Assembly: GCA_003695505.1 (NCBI GenBank)
Contig: RFIY01000008.1
Span: 1 to 6,783 of the forward strand
Source: J088 sp003695505 [NCBI: Candidatus Dadabacteria bacterium]
GTDB taxonomy: Bacteria; J088
Reading direction: 5' to 3'
Length of the DNA: 6,783 nucleotides
Shown: piece after piece, positions 1-5,590 of the stretch
Numbering within the stretch: position 1 is the first letter of the stretch
How the letters are laid out: each line of letters begins with the position of its first letter
Made by a program: the position numbers and the translations under genes
The notes under the pieces: generated by a model
The model's input: the letters and a program-made list of their open reading frames with translations, nothing else
What the model was told of the DNA's origin: nothing
The model's database searches: none

Positions 1-576
1 GAAATCGAAAAAGCGCACCCCCTGCTCGTCAACCTGTTCCTGCAGGTATTCGATGAAGGCTGGCTCACAGACGGTCGTGGCAAGAAGGTCTGGTTCAGCG
101 ACACGATCATCATCATGACGAGCAATCTTGGGAGCGAGCAGTTCAGCCGGACGCTGACGCCGCTTGGATTTGCGCGCGAGAATCAGCCGTTCACGCAGGT
201 ACAACAGCAGGTGGAGAAAGTCGCGGAGCAGCGGTTCAGTCCCGAATTTCTCAACCGCATCGACGAAATCATCGTCTTCCAGCCACTTGGGCAGGCGCAG
301 GTCCGCGAAATCACGCGACGCTATCTGACCGCCCTGGAACAGCATATCGCCGGTCTCGGCAAATTGCTCCTTGTCGACGAGGCCGCCATCGACCGCCTGG
401 CCGAAATCGGATTCAGCGCAAAATACGGCGCGAGATTCCTGAAACGCCGCATCGATCAGGAAGTCAAGATCCCGATCACCATGCACTGGGAAGAGGCCGA
501 CCAGTTCCGCGTCACGACGGATGGCGAACGACTCATCGTCGAACCTGCCGTCAGTTCGATGCCCGTCATCATTTAG
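1..576 (+). CDS. ClpA/ClpB-type AAA+ ATPase, C-terminal part (5' end outside window)
   Basis: This is the C-terminal 191 residues of a Clp/Hsp100 unfoldase, a hexameric cytoplasmic ATPase that threads proteins for disaggregation or degradation. The reading frame is open from base 1 and begins EIEKAHP, so the first codon is the catalytic glutamate of Walker B (usually DEIEKAHP). Next come LTDGRGKKVWF, the sensor-1 segment MTSNLG (codon 39 onward), the arginine-finger region EFLNRID (Arg codon 256-258) and the sensor-2 GAR motif (Arg codon 433-435). The D2-small domain then ends in a short tail. The tail reads GARFLKRRIDQEVKIPIT where ClpB has GARPLKRAIQQQIENPL, so it is not a typical ClpB. Whether it is ClpA, ClpC, ClpB or another subclass cannot be decided without the N-terminus, the D1 domain and any ClpP-binding loop. 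The TAG stop is at 574-576. The gene converges on pyrC. Confidence 0.93.
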   Translation, partial: EIEKAHPLLVNLFLQVFDEGWLTDGRGKKVWFSDTIIIMTSNLGSEQFSRTLTPLGFARENQPFTQVQQQVEKVAEQRFSPEFLNRIDEIIVFQPLGQAQVREITRRYLTALEQHIAGLGKLLLVDEAAIDRLAEIGFSAKYGARFLKRRIDQEVKIPITMHWEEADQFRVTTDGERLIVEPAVSSMPVII

Positions 577-584
577 AGGGTCGG

Positions 585-602
585 GCCGCCCGCCCCGGCG
601 GC
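585..602. terminator. GC-rich hairpin between convergent genes, possible bidirectional terminator
   Basis: The 25-bp gap between the clp stop codon and the pyrC stop codon contains a hairpin of six base pairs, GCCGCC and GGCGGC, around a six-base loop. Its right edge touches the last base of the pyrC stop codon. There is no T-run on either side, so it is not a canonical intrinsic terminator. Its position between convergent genes is the main reason to list it. Confidence 0.25.
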
Positions 603-1951
603 TACGAACTCGCGACGCCCTGGACCGGGCGCCACGGCGACGATTCGACCGACTGGCCGGATTCATGCAGATTCCATCGGCAGACGCCGTCCACAAAAGT
701 CATTACGACGCGACCTTCGAAATCCCATCCATCAAACGGGCTGTTGCGGCTGCGACTGCACCCGCTCGCAGCGTCATAACGCCAGTGCAGTTTGCGGTCA
801 ATGAGCGCAAAATCGGCCGGCTCGCCTTCGCTCAGCGGAGCTGGTTTCTGCCCCAGCACGCGCCGGGGCGCCGCGGTCAACCGTTCCACCAGCGTCGGCA
901 GATCCAGGACGTCCTCGTCTACAAGACGTAGCGCAAGGGGCAACAATGTCTCAAGCCCGATGATCCCGTCGGGGGCGGCTTCGAACGGCTGATCCTTCTC
1001 GTGAGGCGCATGCGGCGCGTGATCGGTGGCGATCGCATCGATGATCCCGTCGGCCAGTGCCTGTCGCAGCACCTCCACGTCGTGCGCCGTACGCAGCGGC
1101 GGGGCCATTTTTGCGTGAGTACCAAGCTCCTCGACGGCCTCATCGGTCAGAAACAGATGATGTGGACAGACTTCTGCGGTAATCCGAACGCCGTCTTCAC
1201 GCGCCCGGCGGATCAGCTCGACACCTCCAGCCGTCGTGACGTGTTGCACATGGAGATGGGCACCCGTGAGTCGGGCCAGCAGGATGTCACGGGCCAACGC
1301 GATCTCTTCCGCCTCGCGCGGGTTTCCTGGCAACCCGAGCCGGACAGCCACGGGGCCGGCATTCATCACACCGCCAGCCCGCACGCTACGATCCTCGCAG
1401 TGCGGCAGAACCGGCAAATCCAGCGACGCCGCGTATTCCAGCACCCGACGCATCACACCAGCGACGGGCACGGTATTACCGTCATCGCTGACAGCGACAC
1501 ATCCGGCCTCGCGCATCAGGCCATAGGGGGCCAGTTCCTTGCCTTCAAGACCGATGGTCGCGGCACTGACGGGCAGCACGCGCGCCCATCCCACGGTCCG
1601 CGCGCGTTCCCGAATGTACTGGGTCACCTCGGGACAATCATTGACTGGTTGCGTGTTGGCAAGACAGACGACGCTGGTGACGCCCGAGGCCACCGCAGCG
1701 CGCGTACCGGTTTCGATGTCTTCCTTATAGGTCAGACCAGGATCTCGCAAATGCACATGCAGATCACAAATGCCCGGAATCATCAGCAAACCGTTTGCAT
1801 CCAGTACCTGACCGTGCTCGGGACGCCAGTCGGGATCATCGATCCATGCCTCAACTGCTCCGTTCCGGACATGCAACGTACGTGCCGCCGCAGCCTTGCC
1901 AGGCCGCGCGACCTCCGCACCGATCACCCAGAATTCCTCAGGTACCTGCAT
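602..1951 (-). CDS. pyrC: dihydroorotase, class I (PyrC)
   Basis: PyrC catalyses the reversible cyclisation of N-carbamoyl-L-aspartate to dihydroorotate, step 3 of de novo UMP synthesis, in the cytoplasm. The 449-residue product matches the amidohydrolase-fold class I dihydroorotases (usually about 420-450 residues). The metal ligands are all visible: HVH at residues 65-67 in DLHVHLRDPG, the SDDG aspartates at 155-158, His184 in PHCED, His237 in VQH, and the catalytic Asp310 in TDHAPH. Substrate residues Arg69 and Asn99 (ANTQP) are also present. The segment KMAPPLR (281-287) has Ala where Asn is common. I chose ATG 1951 because GGAG lies 7 nt upstream; an in-frame ATG at 1975 has poor spacing. 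The gene overlaps the end of pyrB by 14 nt, so translation is probably coupled. The intact metal site argues for an active enzyme, unlike the inactive pseudomonad PyrC' homologue. Confidence 0.95.
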   Translation of the reverse strand: MQVPEEFWVIGAEVARPGKAAAARTLHVRNGAVEAWIDDPDWRPEHGQVLDANGLLMIPGICDLHVHLRDPGLTYKEDIETGTRAAVASGVTSVVCLANTQPVNDCPEVTQYIRERARTVGWARVLPVSAATIGLEGKELAPYGLMREAGCVAVSDDGNTVPVAGVMRRVLEYAASLDLPVLPHCEDRSVRAGGVMNAGPVAVRLGLPGNPREAEEIALARDILLARLTGAHLHVQHVTTAGGVELIRRAREDGVRITAEVCPHHLFLTDEAVEELGTHAKMAPPLRTAHDVEVLRQALADGIIDAIATDHAPHAPHEKDQPFEAAPDGIIGLETLLPLALRLVDEDVLDLPTLVERLTAAPRRVLGQKPAPLSEGEPADFALIDRKLHWRYDAASGCSRSRNSPFDGWDFEGRVVMTFVDGVCRWNLHESGQSVESSPWRPVQGVASS

Positions 1952-2897
1952 GGACTCGCTCCACGATCTGCTCATCACTCCCGCCGAGCGCCCAGTAAAG
2001 CACCGCCATTCGCAGCGCCACACCGGTCTGCACCTGCGTCTGTATCTGGCTCCGATCCGCATCGTACAACAGGTCGGGAGCCAGCTCCATGGCCCGGTTC
2101 ACCGGCCCGGGGTGCAGCAGAGGCACGGCCTCTCCGTGTTGCTGCAGTCGCGCTCGCGTCAGGCCGTACGTCCGAAAATAGTCAAGCTGGCTCGACAACC
2201 ATGGTCCTCCCTGCTGACGCCGCTCCTTCTGAACGCGCAGCGCCATAACCGCGTCGGCACCCCGAAGGCCCGCATCCAGATCCGATGTCAGCTCGCAACC
2301 AAATGCTTCGACGAGGCCTGGTTCAAAAAACTGTCGCGGCCCAACAAGGCGAACCCTGTGCCCGAGCGCGCGGGCTGCCCAAAGATGTGACCTTGCCACG
2401 CGGCTACGCGCGACATCACCTACGATCACCAGAAGCCGATCCTCAAAGCGCCCCTGCCACAGTTGTGCAAGCACACAAAGATCGAGCAGCGCCTGGGTCG
2501 GGTGCTCGTTCGTACCATCGCCTGCGTTGATCACGGGCTCTTCGAGATGCTGCGACAGATACGCCGGCATCTGCGAATGGCCATCGCGCACGACCATACA
2601 GTCCGCACCGAGTGCAGAAATCGTCTTGGCCGTGTCGAGGATCGTTTCGCCCTTTGCGAGACTGCTGCCGCTGGCAGAGAAATTCAGTACATCGGCGCCG
2701 AGGCTCTTGGCCGCCAGTTCGAAGCTCATCCTGGTTCGCGTGCTGTTCTCGAAAAACATCAACGCGATTCGCCGTCCCCGCAATGCGGGCACTTTCGCAA
2801 CGGGTCGCTGGAGGATTTCCTGCATCGCGCGAGCGTGGCGAATCCAGGCCAGAATCTGCTCGCCCGCTACGCCGCGCAGCCCAAGCAGATCAGGCAC
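1938..2897 (-). CDS. pyrB: aspartate carbamoyltransferase catalytic subunit (PyrB)
   Basis: PyrB condenses carbamoyl phosphate with L-aspartate to give N-carbamoyl-aspartate, the committed step of pyrimidine synthesis. The 319-residue length is normal for a catalytic chain. The carbamoyl-phosphate motif STRTR is at residues 52-56, and the 80s-loop SSLAKGE is at 78-84 with its lysine. VVRDG (102-106) supplies the next arginine, and HPTQALLD starts at 132. SRVARS (165-170) and the ALRVQKER region (219-226) follow, then LHPGPVNRAMEL (261-272). All expected active-site residues appear to be present. The start is GTG with GGAG 7 nt upstream, overlapping the pyrR stop by 8 nt. No pyrI regulatory-chain gene lies next to it; the dihydroorotase follows directly. 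Class B or C type holoenzymes formed by ATCase with a dihydroorotase are known in such arrangements, so a PyrB-PyrC complex is possible, but this is inference. Confidence 0.96.
   Translation of the reverse strand: MPDLLGLRGVAGEQILAWIRHARAMQEILQRPVAKVPALRGRRIALMFFENSTRTRMSFELAAKSLGADVLNFSASGSSLAKGETILDTAKTISALGADCMVVRDGHSQMPAYLSQHLEEPVINAGDGTNEHPTQALLDLCVLAQLWQGRFEDRLLVIVGDVARSRVARSHLWAARALGHRVRLVGPRQFFEPGLVEAFGCELTSDLDAGLRGADAVMALRVQKERRQQGGPWLSSQLDYFRTYGLTRARLQQHGEAVPLLHPGPVNRAMELAPDLLYDADRSQIQTQVQTGVALRMAVLYWALGGSDEQIVERVHAGT
1959..1962 (-). promoter_or_regulatory. ribosome binding site of pyrC
   Basis: GGAG on the minus strand lies 7 nt before ATG 1951, inside the 3' end of pyrB. It favours this start over the in-frame ATG 24 nt upstream, which has GGGAG only 2 nt away. 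Confidence 0.6.
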
Positions 2898-3444
2898 CGG
2901 TCAGCTCCGTATCGGGTCGTGCGACTGCGATCACCTCATCGCGAGGGTGGCCCTGTTCGACAAAGCGGACAAGGCAAAGTTCATCCCGATCCAGATCAAT
3001 CACCTGCCCGCAGTAGTCCGGCTGGATGGGTAGCTGGCGGTTGCCACGGTCGATCAGCACGGCCAGACGAACCGTCGCGGGCCGACCGTAGTCGAGCAGC
3101 GCCGCCAGCGCCGCACGAATCGTTCGTCCCGTAAACAGAACATCATCGACAAGTAGCACGTTCTTCCGCGTCAGATCAACGGGGATATCGCTGTCGCGAA
3201 TCTCGGGCCAGTGCTGCCGATGACCAAAATCATCCCGGTACAGGGTGATATCAAGCGCGCCGATGCCGTCAATGGCGATATCGCGGCTGCGCAGGCCGGC
3301 CTCGAGCCGCCGCGCAAGAACATCGCCGCCTTCCCGGATGCCGACAATGACGAGCGGTTCTTCGCCGGCGCTCGCGATTTGCTCGGCCAATTGCTCTGTG
3401 AGCGCGGTCAGCGCCTCAGCGTCAACGAGAACGCGCTCCGACAT
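2890..3444 (-). CDS. pyrR: PyrR-type phosphoribosyltransferase / pyr operon regulator
   Basis: This 184-residue protein has the type I phosphoribosyltransferase fold of PyrR. PyrR proteins bind UMP/UTP or PRPP; many also have uracil phosphoribosyltransferase activity, and in Firmicutes they control pyr mRNA attenuation. The PRPP loop VLLVDDVLFTGRTI is at residues 96-109, ALDITLYRDD at 63-72, and LIDRGNRQLPI at 130-140. The second motif carries Asn where Bacillus-type PyrR has His (DRGHRELPI). Two later positions that are Arg and Lys in Bacillus PyrR are Gln here (141 and 147), which may weaken RNA binding. The ATG shares its A with the TGA stop of the upstream small gene (TGATG), and there is no good Shine-Dalgarno, so translation probably restarts from that gene. 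No PyrR-binding leader or antiterminator was seen nearby. The PyrR family assignment is firm; the regulatory mechanism is not known. Confidence 0.93.
   Translation of the reverse strand: MSERVLVDAEALTALTEQLAEQIASAGEEPLVIVGIREGGDVLARRLEAGLRSRDIAIDGIGALDITLYRDDFGHRQHWPEIRDSDIPVDLTRKNVLLVDDVLFTGRTIRAALAALLDYGRPATVRLAVLIDRGNRQLPIQPDYCGQVIDLDRDELCLVRFVEQGHPRDEVIAVARPDTELTGA
2905..2908 (-). promoter_or_regulatory. ribosome binding site of pyrB (supports GTG start)
   Basis: GGAG lies 7 nt before GTG 2897, within the last codons of pyrR. There is no in-frame ATG nearby before the conserved core, so this site fixes GTG as the start. Confidence 0.6.
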
Positions 3445-3677
3445 CAGGACGTGGACGCGCCCAGTTCGGCGACCAGTGCGTCCATCTGTTTGCGTGCGGT
3501 CGCTTCCGTTTTGACTTCGCTCAGAATATATGGATCGACCTGTGGTTGCAGCGCGTTCCAGGCGCGGACGACCCAGACGCCATCTGTCTCGGCCACCTCG
3601 ATCAGATCCAGGTGGCGCGCATTGACCCAGGAACCGGTCGTGGTCTGTATCCAGTTACCCTTGCGTTCTATTCCCAT
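3444..3677 (-). CDS. uncharacterised 77-residue protein in the pyr operon
   Basis: I do not recognise the family. The 77-residue product has no signal peptide, membrane segment or cysteine. It looks like a small compact domain. The N-terminal strands contain several tryptophans (NWIQ, SWVNARHLDLIEV, VWVVRAW). A segment YILSEVKTEATARKQMDALVAEL (residues 50-72) then resembles the strand-plus-helix ending YxLxxFxTxxEAxxxLDxL found in many short hypothetical proteins that include a protein-level W-V-N/D start. The reality of the gene is supported by its position: it overlaps the zinc-ribbon gene by 10 nt and touches pyrR as TGATG, and the frame is open and uses codons like its neighbours. The Shine-Dalgarno is weak (GAG-like about 9 nt upstream). 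A regulatory or adaptor role with PyrR or the Roadblock protein is only a guess from location. Confidence 0.75.
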   Translation of the reverse strand: MGIERKGNWIQTTTGSWVNARHLDLIEVAETDGVWVVRAWNALQPQVDPYILSEVKTEATARKQMDALVAELGASTS

Positions 3678-3895
3678 CGTACCGTACCACTCTGCCCTTC
3701 AATCTGGTCTGCCAGTTCATCCGTCCACGATGAACGATCCTCGCGCCCACCGGGCCCCAGTTGAACCCAGCCGCCACGCTGTCCACAGCGCGGGCAGACA
3801 TCATCGTCCTGTATCGGCCCGCGGCGCAACAGACGCGCACGACAGACCGTGCACTGGAAAATCGATTCGCGTTCCTGAAGATCGTTGCCCGTCAA
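3668..3895 (-). CDS. small zinc-ribbon protein
   Basis: This 75-residue protein has two CxxC knuckles, CTVC (Cys15, Cys18) and CPRC (Cys34, Cys37), separated by 15 residues. That is the layout of a zinc ribbon that binds one zinc ion. After the ribbon comes a glycine-rich turn and an acidic/polar tail (WTDELADQIE). Such ribbons usually mediate contact with nucleic acid or protein; the specific partner is unknown. The start is TTG at 3895, since the frame has no ATG before the first cysteine pair. It overlaps the TGA stop of the Roadblock gene as TTGA (4 nt), which suggests coupled translation. Its 3' end overlaps the 77-residue gene by 10 nt. A run of co-directional overlaps on both sides supports a real gene. 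The exact function is not known. Confidence 0.78.
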   Translation of the reverse strand: MTGNDLQERESIFQCTVCRARLLRRGPIQDDDVCPRCGQRGGWVQLGPGGREDRSSWTDELADQIEGQSGTVRWE

Positions 3896-4257
3896 AACCC
3901 TGCTGCGAGACGACCCGCGATGCGGTTCATCTGCTGAACGGTTGCTCCGACGCGAACGGCCAGTCCCACACGTACGACAAGGATAATCTCGTCATTGATC
4001 ACGCGCAGAAAAATACCGCCCTGCTCGCCGAAGATCAGTTCGGAATGAAGTGCGCCGAGTTCCAGTTCAGTCGATGCAAGTCGCCCCTTGGACAACAGCT
4101 CGCTCGCAATTGCGGCGACGACTTCTGCGTCATCCCTGGTCTCAGACGTCGAAACCATCACGAGTCCGTCGTGACTACAGATCGCGGCCAGCTCGACCGC
4201 TGGGTCGGCATTCTGAATTTCGTCGATGGCCGCCCGCATGGAACTCTGATCAATCAT
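3892..4257 (-). CDS. Roadblock/LC7-domain protein
   Basis: The 121-residue protein fits the Roadblock/LC7 (MglB-like) fold throughout. An N-terminal helix (residues 4-16) precedes the strand pair ELAAICSHDGLVMVSTS (22-38). A long helix follows (AEVVAAIASELLSKGRLASTELELG, 44-68). The strands ELIFGEQGGIFLRVINDEIILVVRV (73-97) and a C-terminal amphipathic helix (105-118) complete the fold. Family members form homodimers and regulate small Ras-like GTPases (MglA) or act as scaffolds. No GTPase gene is seen in this window, so the partner must be elsewhere or this is a scaffold use. ATG 4257 is preceded by AGGAG at a 10-nt spacing, and a good promoter lies further upstream, so this is probably the first gene of the pyr transcript. 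It overlaps the zinc-ribbon gene by 4 nt. Confidence 0.88.
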   Translation of the reverse strand: MIDQSSMRAAIDEIQNADPAVELAAICSHDGLVMVSTSETRDDAEVVAAIASELLSKGRLASTELELGALHSELIFGEQGGIFLRVINDEIILVVRVGLAVRVGATVQQMNRIAGRLAAGF

Positions 4258-4267
4258 GTGCGATACG

Positions 4268-4272
4268 CTCCT
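4268..4272 (-). promoter_or_regulatory. ribosome binding site of the Roadblock gene
   Basis: AGGAG lies 10 nt before ATG 4257. It is the strongest Shine-Dalgarno match in the central operon and supports this gene as the first one translated. Confidence 0.5.
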
Positions 4273-4290
4273 AACCGGGGTTGCGACGTT

Positions 4291-4319
4291 ATGATAGCAG
4301 CGCGCGCCCGACCCAACAA
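4291..4319 (-). promoter_or_regulatory. predicted sigma70-type promoter of the Roadblock-pyr operon
   Basis: On the minus strand TTGTTG (4319-4314) is followed by a 17-bp spacer and TATCAT (4296-4291), which matches the TATAAT consensus at five of six bases. The -35 box matches only at its first three bases, TTG. Transcription would begin near 4284, about 27 nt before the ATG of the Roadblock gene, leaving room for the AGGAG ribosome site but not for a long attenuator leader. Confidence 0.55.
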
Positions 4320-4342
4320 TCGGCCGACGCTACCCGTCGCGC

Positions 4343-5590
4343 TCAGCTGTCGGAAATCGTCAAGATCCGATCTCCCGCCTCGATCTCGGATGCCGAGCGG
4401 ACGATCAGAACCGTTGATGTGCGCTCTCCGACATCAATGGCCACGCCGACACCGAGCTGCTTCGGGGGCAGATGGTGATAGGGTTCCTTGCGCTTGCGGC
4501 GCCGCGGCTCAAAGTCCCGTTCGATCCGGAACATCGTGCCCGGCTCAATGCCATCACGCTGCCCGCGATCGACGTAGACGATCTGCCACGCGGCCACCAT
4601 GCTTTGTCCGTCGCCTGCGTGCAGGATCTTTCCCTGCACACGCTTTGGCAGCGCACGGGGAACGATCTCTTTCGGCATCGGCTGATAGGCGACCAGATGC
4701 ATATCTTCCTCGATCGCGTCGAAGCTCACCACGACGCGCGCGCGTGCCGAATCTTCCGCGACTTCCTCGATCTGAATCATCCCTGTCGTACGCAGAAACA
4801 CCCCGAGGTCCTCATCGGTGTCCGGATCCTCGATGCGCTCGCCGCGATCGTACACATAGAAACGTTGTCCCGGGCGCAAGCCGGCCGCGCGGCCGCCGGT
4901 GACGTAGACAATATCGTCTTTGCCAAAGATCGTCCGCCCGTCTTCGCCGCCCAGCAAATAGATCGATTCATCAGGCGCCTGTTCGCGATAGACACCTTCA
5001 TCTCCGAACCGGACAACGACGGCGCGCGTCGGCCTGGGCGCGGCCTTCGGTTGCGGCAGATCGGCAAGCCGGGAGTTCTGCGCAACATCGCTGGCATCCT
5101 GGAGAATTTCCGCGCCTGCAGCAGGTTCGGTTTCAGCAGCGGGAACCGGCGTCGGTTGCGCGACTGGTTCTGGCTCCGGTTGCGCGACTGGTTCAGGCTC
5201 CGATTGCGGCGCCGCGACCGGCTCGCTGATGGGTTCCGGTTCGGCAGCCGGCTCTGGCTCGCTCACCGGCGGCTCCATGGCCGCGACCGGAACCGCCGCG
5301 CCCTCGACATTGGGCAAGACGAGTTTCTCTTCGGGCCGAATCAGATGAGGATTCTCGACATCGGGATTGTTTTCCCAGATACGCGGCCATTTCCAGGGAT
5401 CGGCGTAGGCTTTCCCTGAGATGTCCCACAATGTATCCCCCGGCTGAACCACATAGATTCTAGTGTCGGGATCGAATCCGTACAGCGCCTCCTGCGCAGC
5501 GACCTGCACCCCTGCTGCCAGAACAATGGCAGACACGAGGCCTGTATAACGGGACCATCCCGAAGCGGTTCGTCTGTTCATCTGTTTCAC
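4343..5590 (-). CDS. exported LysM peptidoglycan-binding protein
   Basis: The 415-residue product has a basic start (NRR) and a hydrophobic core at about residues 17-31. A likely signal peptidase site follows near VQVAAQ-EAL, so it should act in the periplasm. A LysM domain spans residues 45-93 (IYVVQPGDTLWDIS, then WPRIWENNP and IRPEEKLVLP) and should bind glycan strands of peptidoglycan. A Pro/Glu/Ala linker follows (about 101-156) with an eight-residue repeat EPEPVAQP. The C-terminal 230 residues look beta-rich, with two similar stretches, IVYVTGGRAAGLRPGQRFYVY (227-247) and IVYVDRGQRDGIEPGTMFRI (337-356). This suggests duplicated beta modules of unknown function. The start is GTG 5590 with GAGG 7 nt upstream, overlapping the cpoB-like stop by 4 nt; ATG 5581 is an alternative. 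It probably works with the preceding lipoprotein on the cell wall. Confidence 0.9.
   Translation of the reverse strand: MKQMNRRTASGWSRYTGLVSAIVLAAGVQVAAQEALYGFDPDTRIYVVQPGDTLWDISGKAYADPWKWPRIWENNPDVENPHLIRPEEKLVLPNVEGAAVPVAAMEPPVSEPEPAAEPEPISEPVAAPQSEPEPVAQPEPEPVAQPTPVPAAETEPAAGAEILQDASDVAQNSRLADLPQPKAAPRPTRAVVVRFGDEGVYREQAPDESIYLLGGEDGRTIFGKDDIVYVTGGRAAGLRPGQRFYVYDRGERIEDPDTDEDLGVFLRTTGMIQIEEVAEDSARARVVVSFDAIEEDMHLVAYQPMPKEIVPRALPKRVQGKILHAGDGQSMVAAWQIVYVDRGQRDGIEPGTMFRIERDFEPRRRKRKEPYHHLPPKQLGVGVAIDVGERTSTVLIVRSASEIEAGDRILTISDS
5153..5224 (-). repeat. 24-bp tandem repeat in the LysM protein linker
   Basis: Two adjacent 24-bp units (5153-5176 and 5177-5200) differ at a single base. A diverged third unit follows (5201-5224). 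On the coding strand the unit encodes EPEPVAQP or a variant. The repeat keeps the reading frame, so copy-number change would lengthen or shorten the periplasmic linker by eight residues at a time. Confidence 0.75.

Noticed and set aside
1951-2062. Upstream extension of pyrC to 2062
   Set aside because: The extra 37 residues are rich in Arg, Cys and Trp, unlike a dihydroorotase start, and lie deep inside pyrB. GGAG 7 nt before ATG 1951 gives a better start.
1001-2248. A 415-codon open frame on the plus strand
   Set aside because: It is antisense to the well-supported pyrC and pyrB genes and its translation shows no recognisable motif.
4297-4342. A terminator between LysM and the Roadblock gene
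   Set aside because: Only 4-bp stems such as CGAC/GTCG are present and there is no T-run.
3211-4902. A 563-codon open frame on the plus strand
   Set aside because: It lies antisense to pyrR, the three small genes and LysM, all of which have recognisable domains or operon overlaps. Its translation is rich in Arg, Ser and Pro with no domain, typical of an antisense frame in GC-rich DNA.
4472-5419. A 315-codon plus-strand frame with Arg/Leu repeats
   Set aside because: The repeats are the antisense reading of the Pro/Glu linker repeat of the LysM protein.
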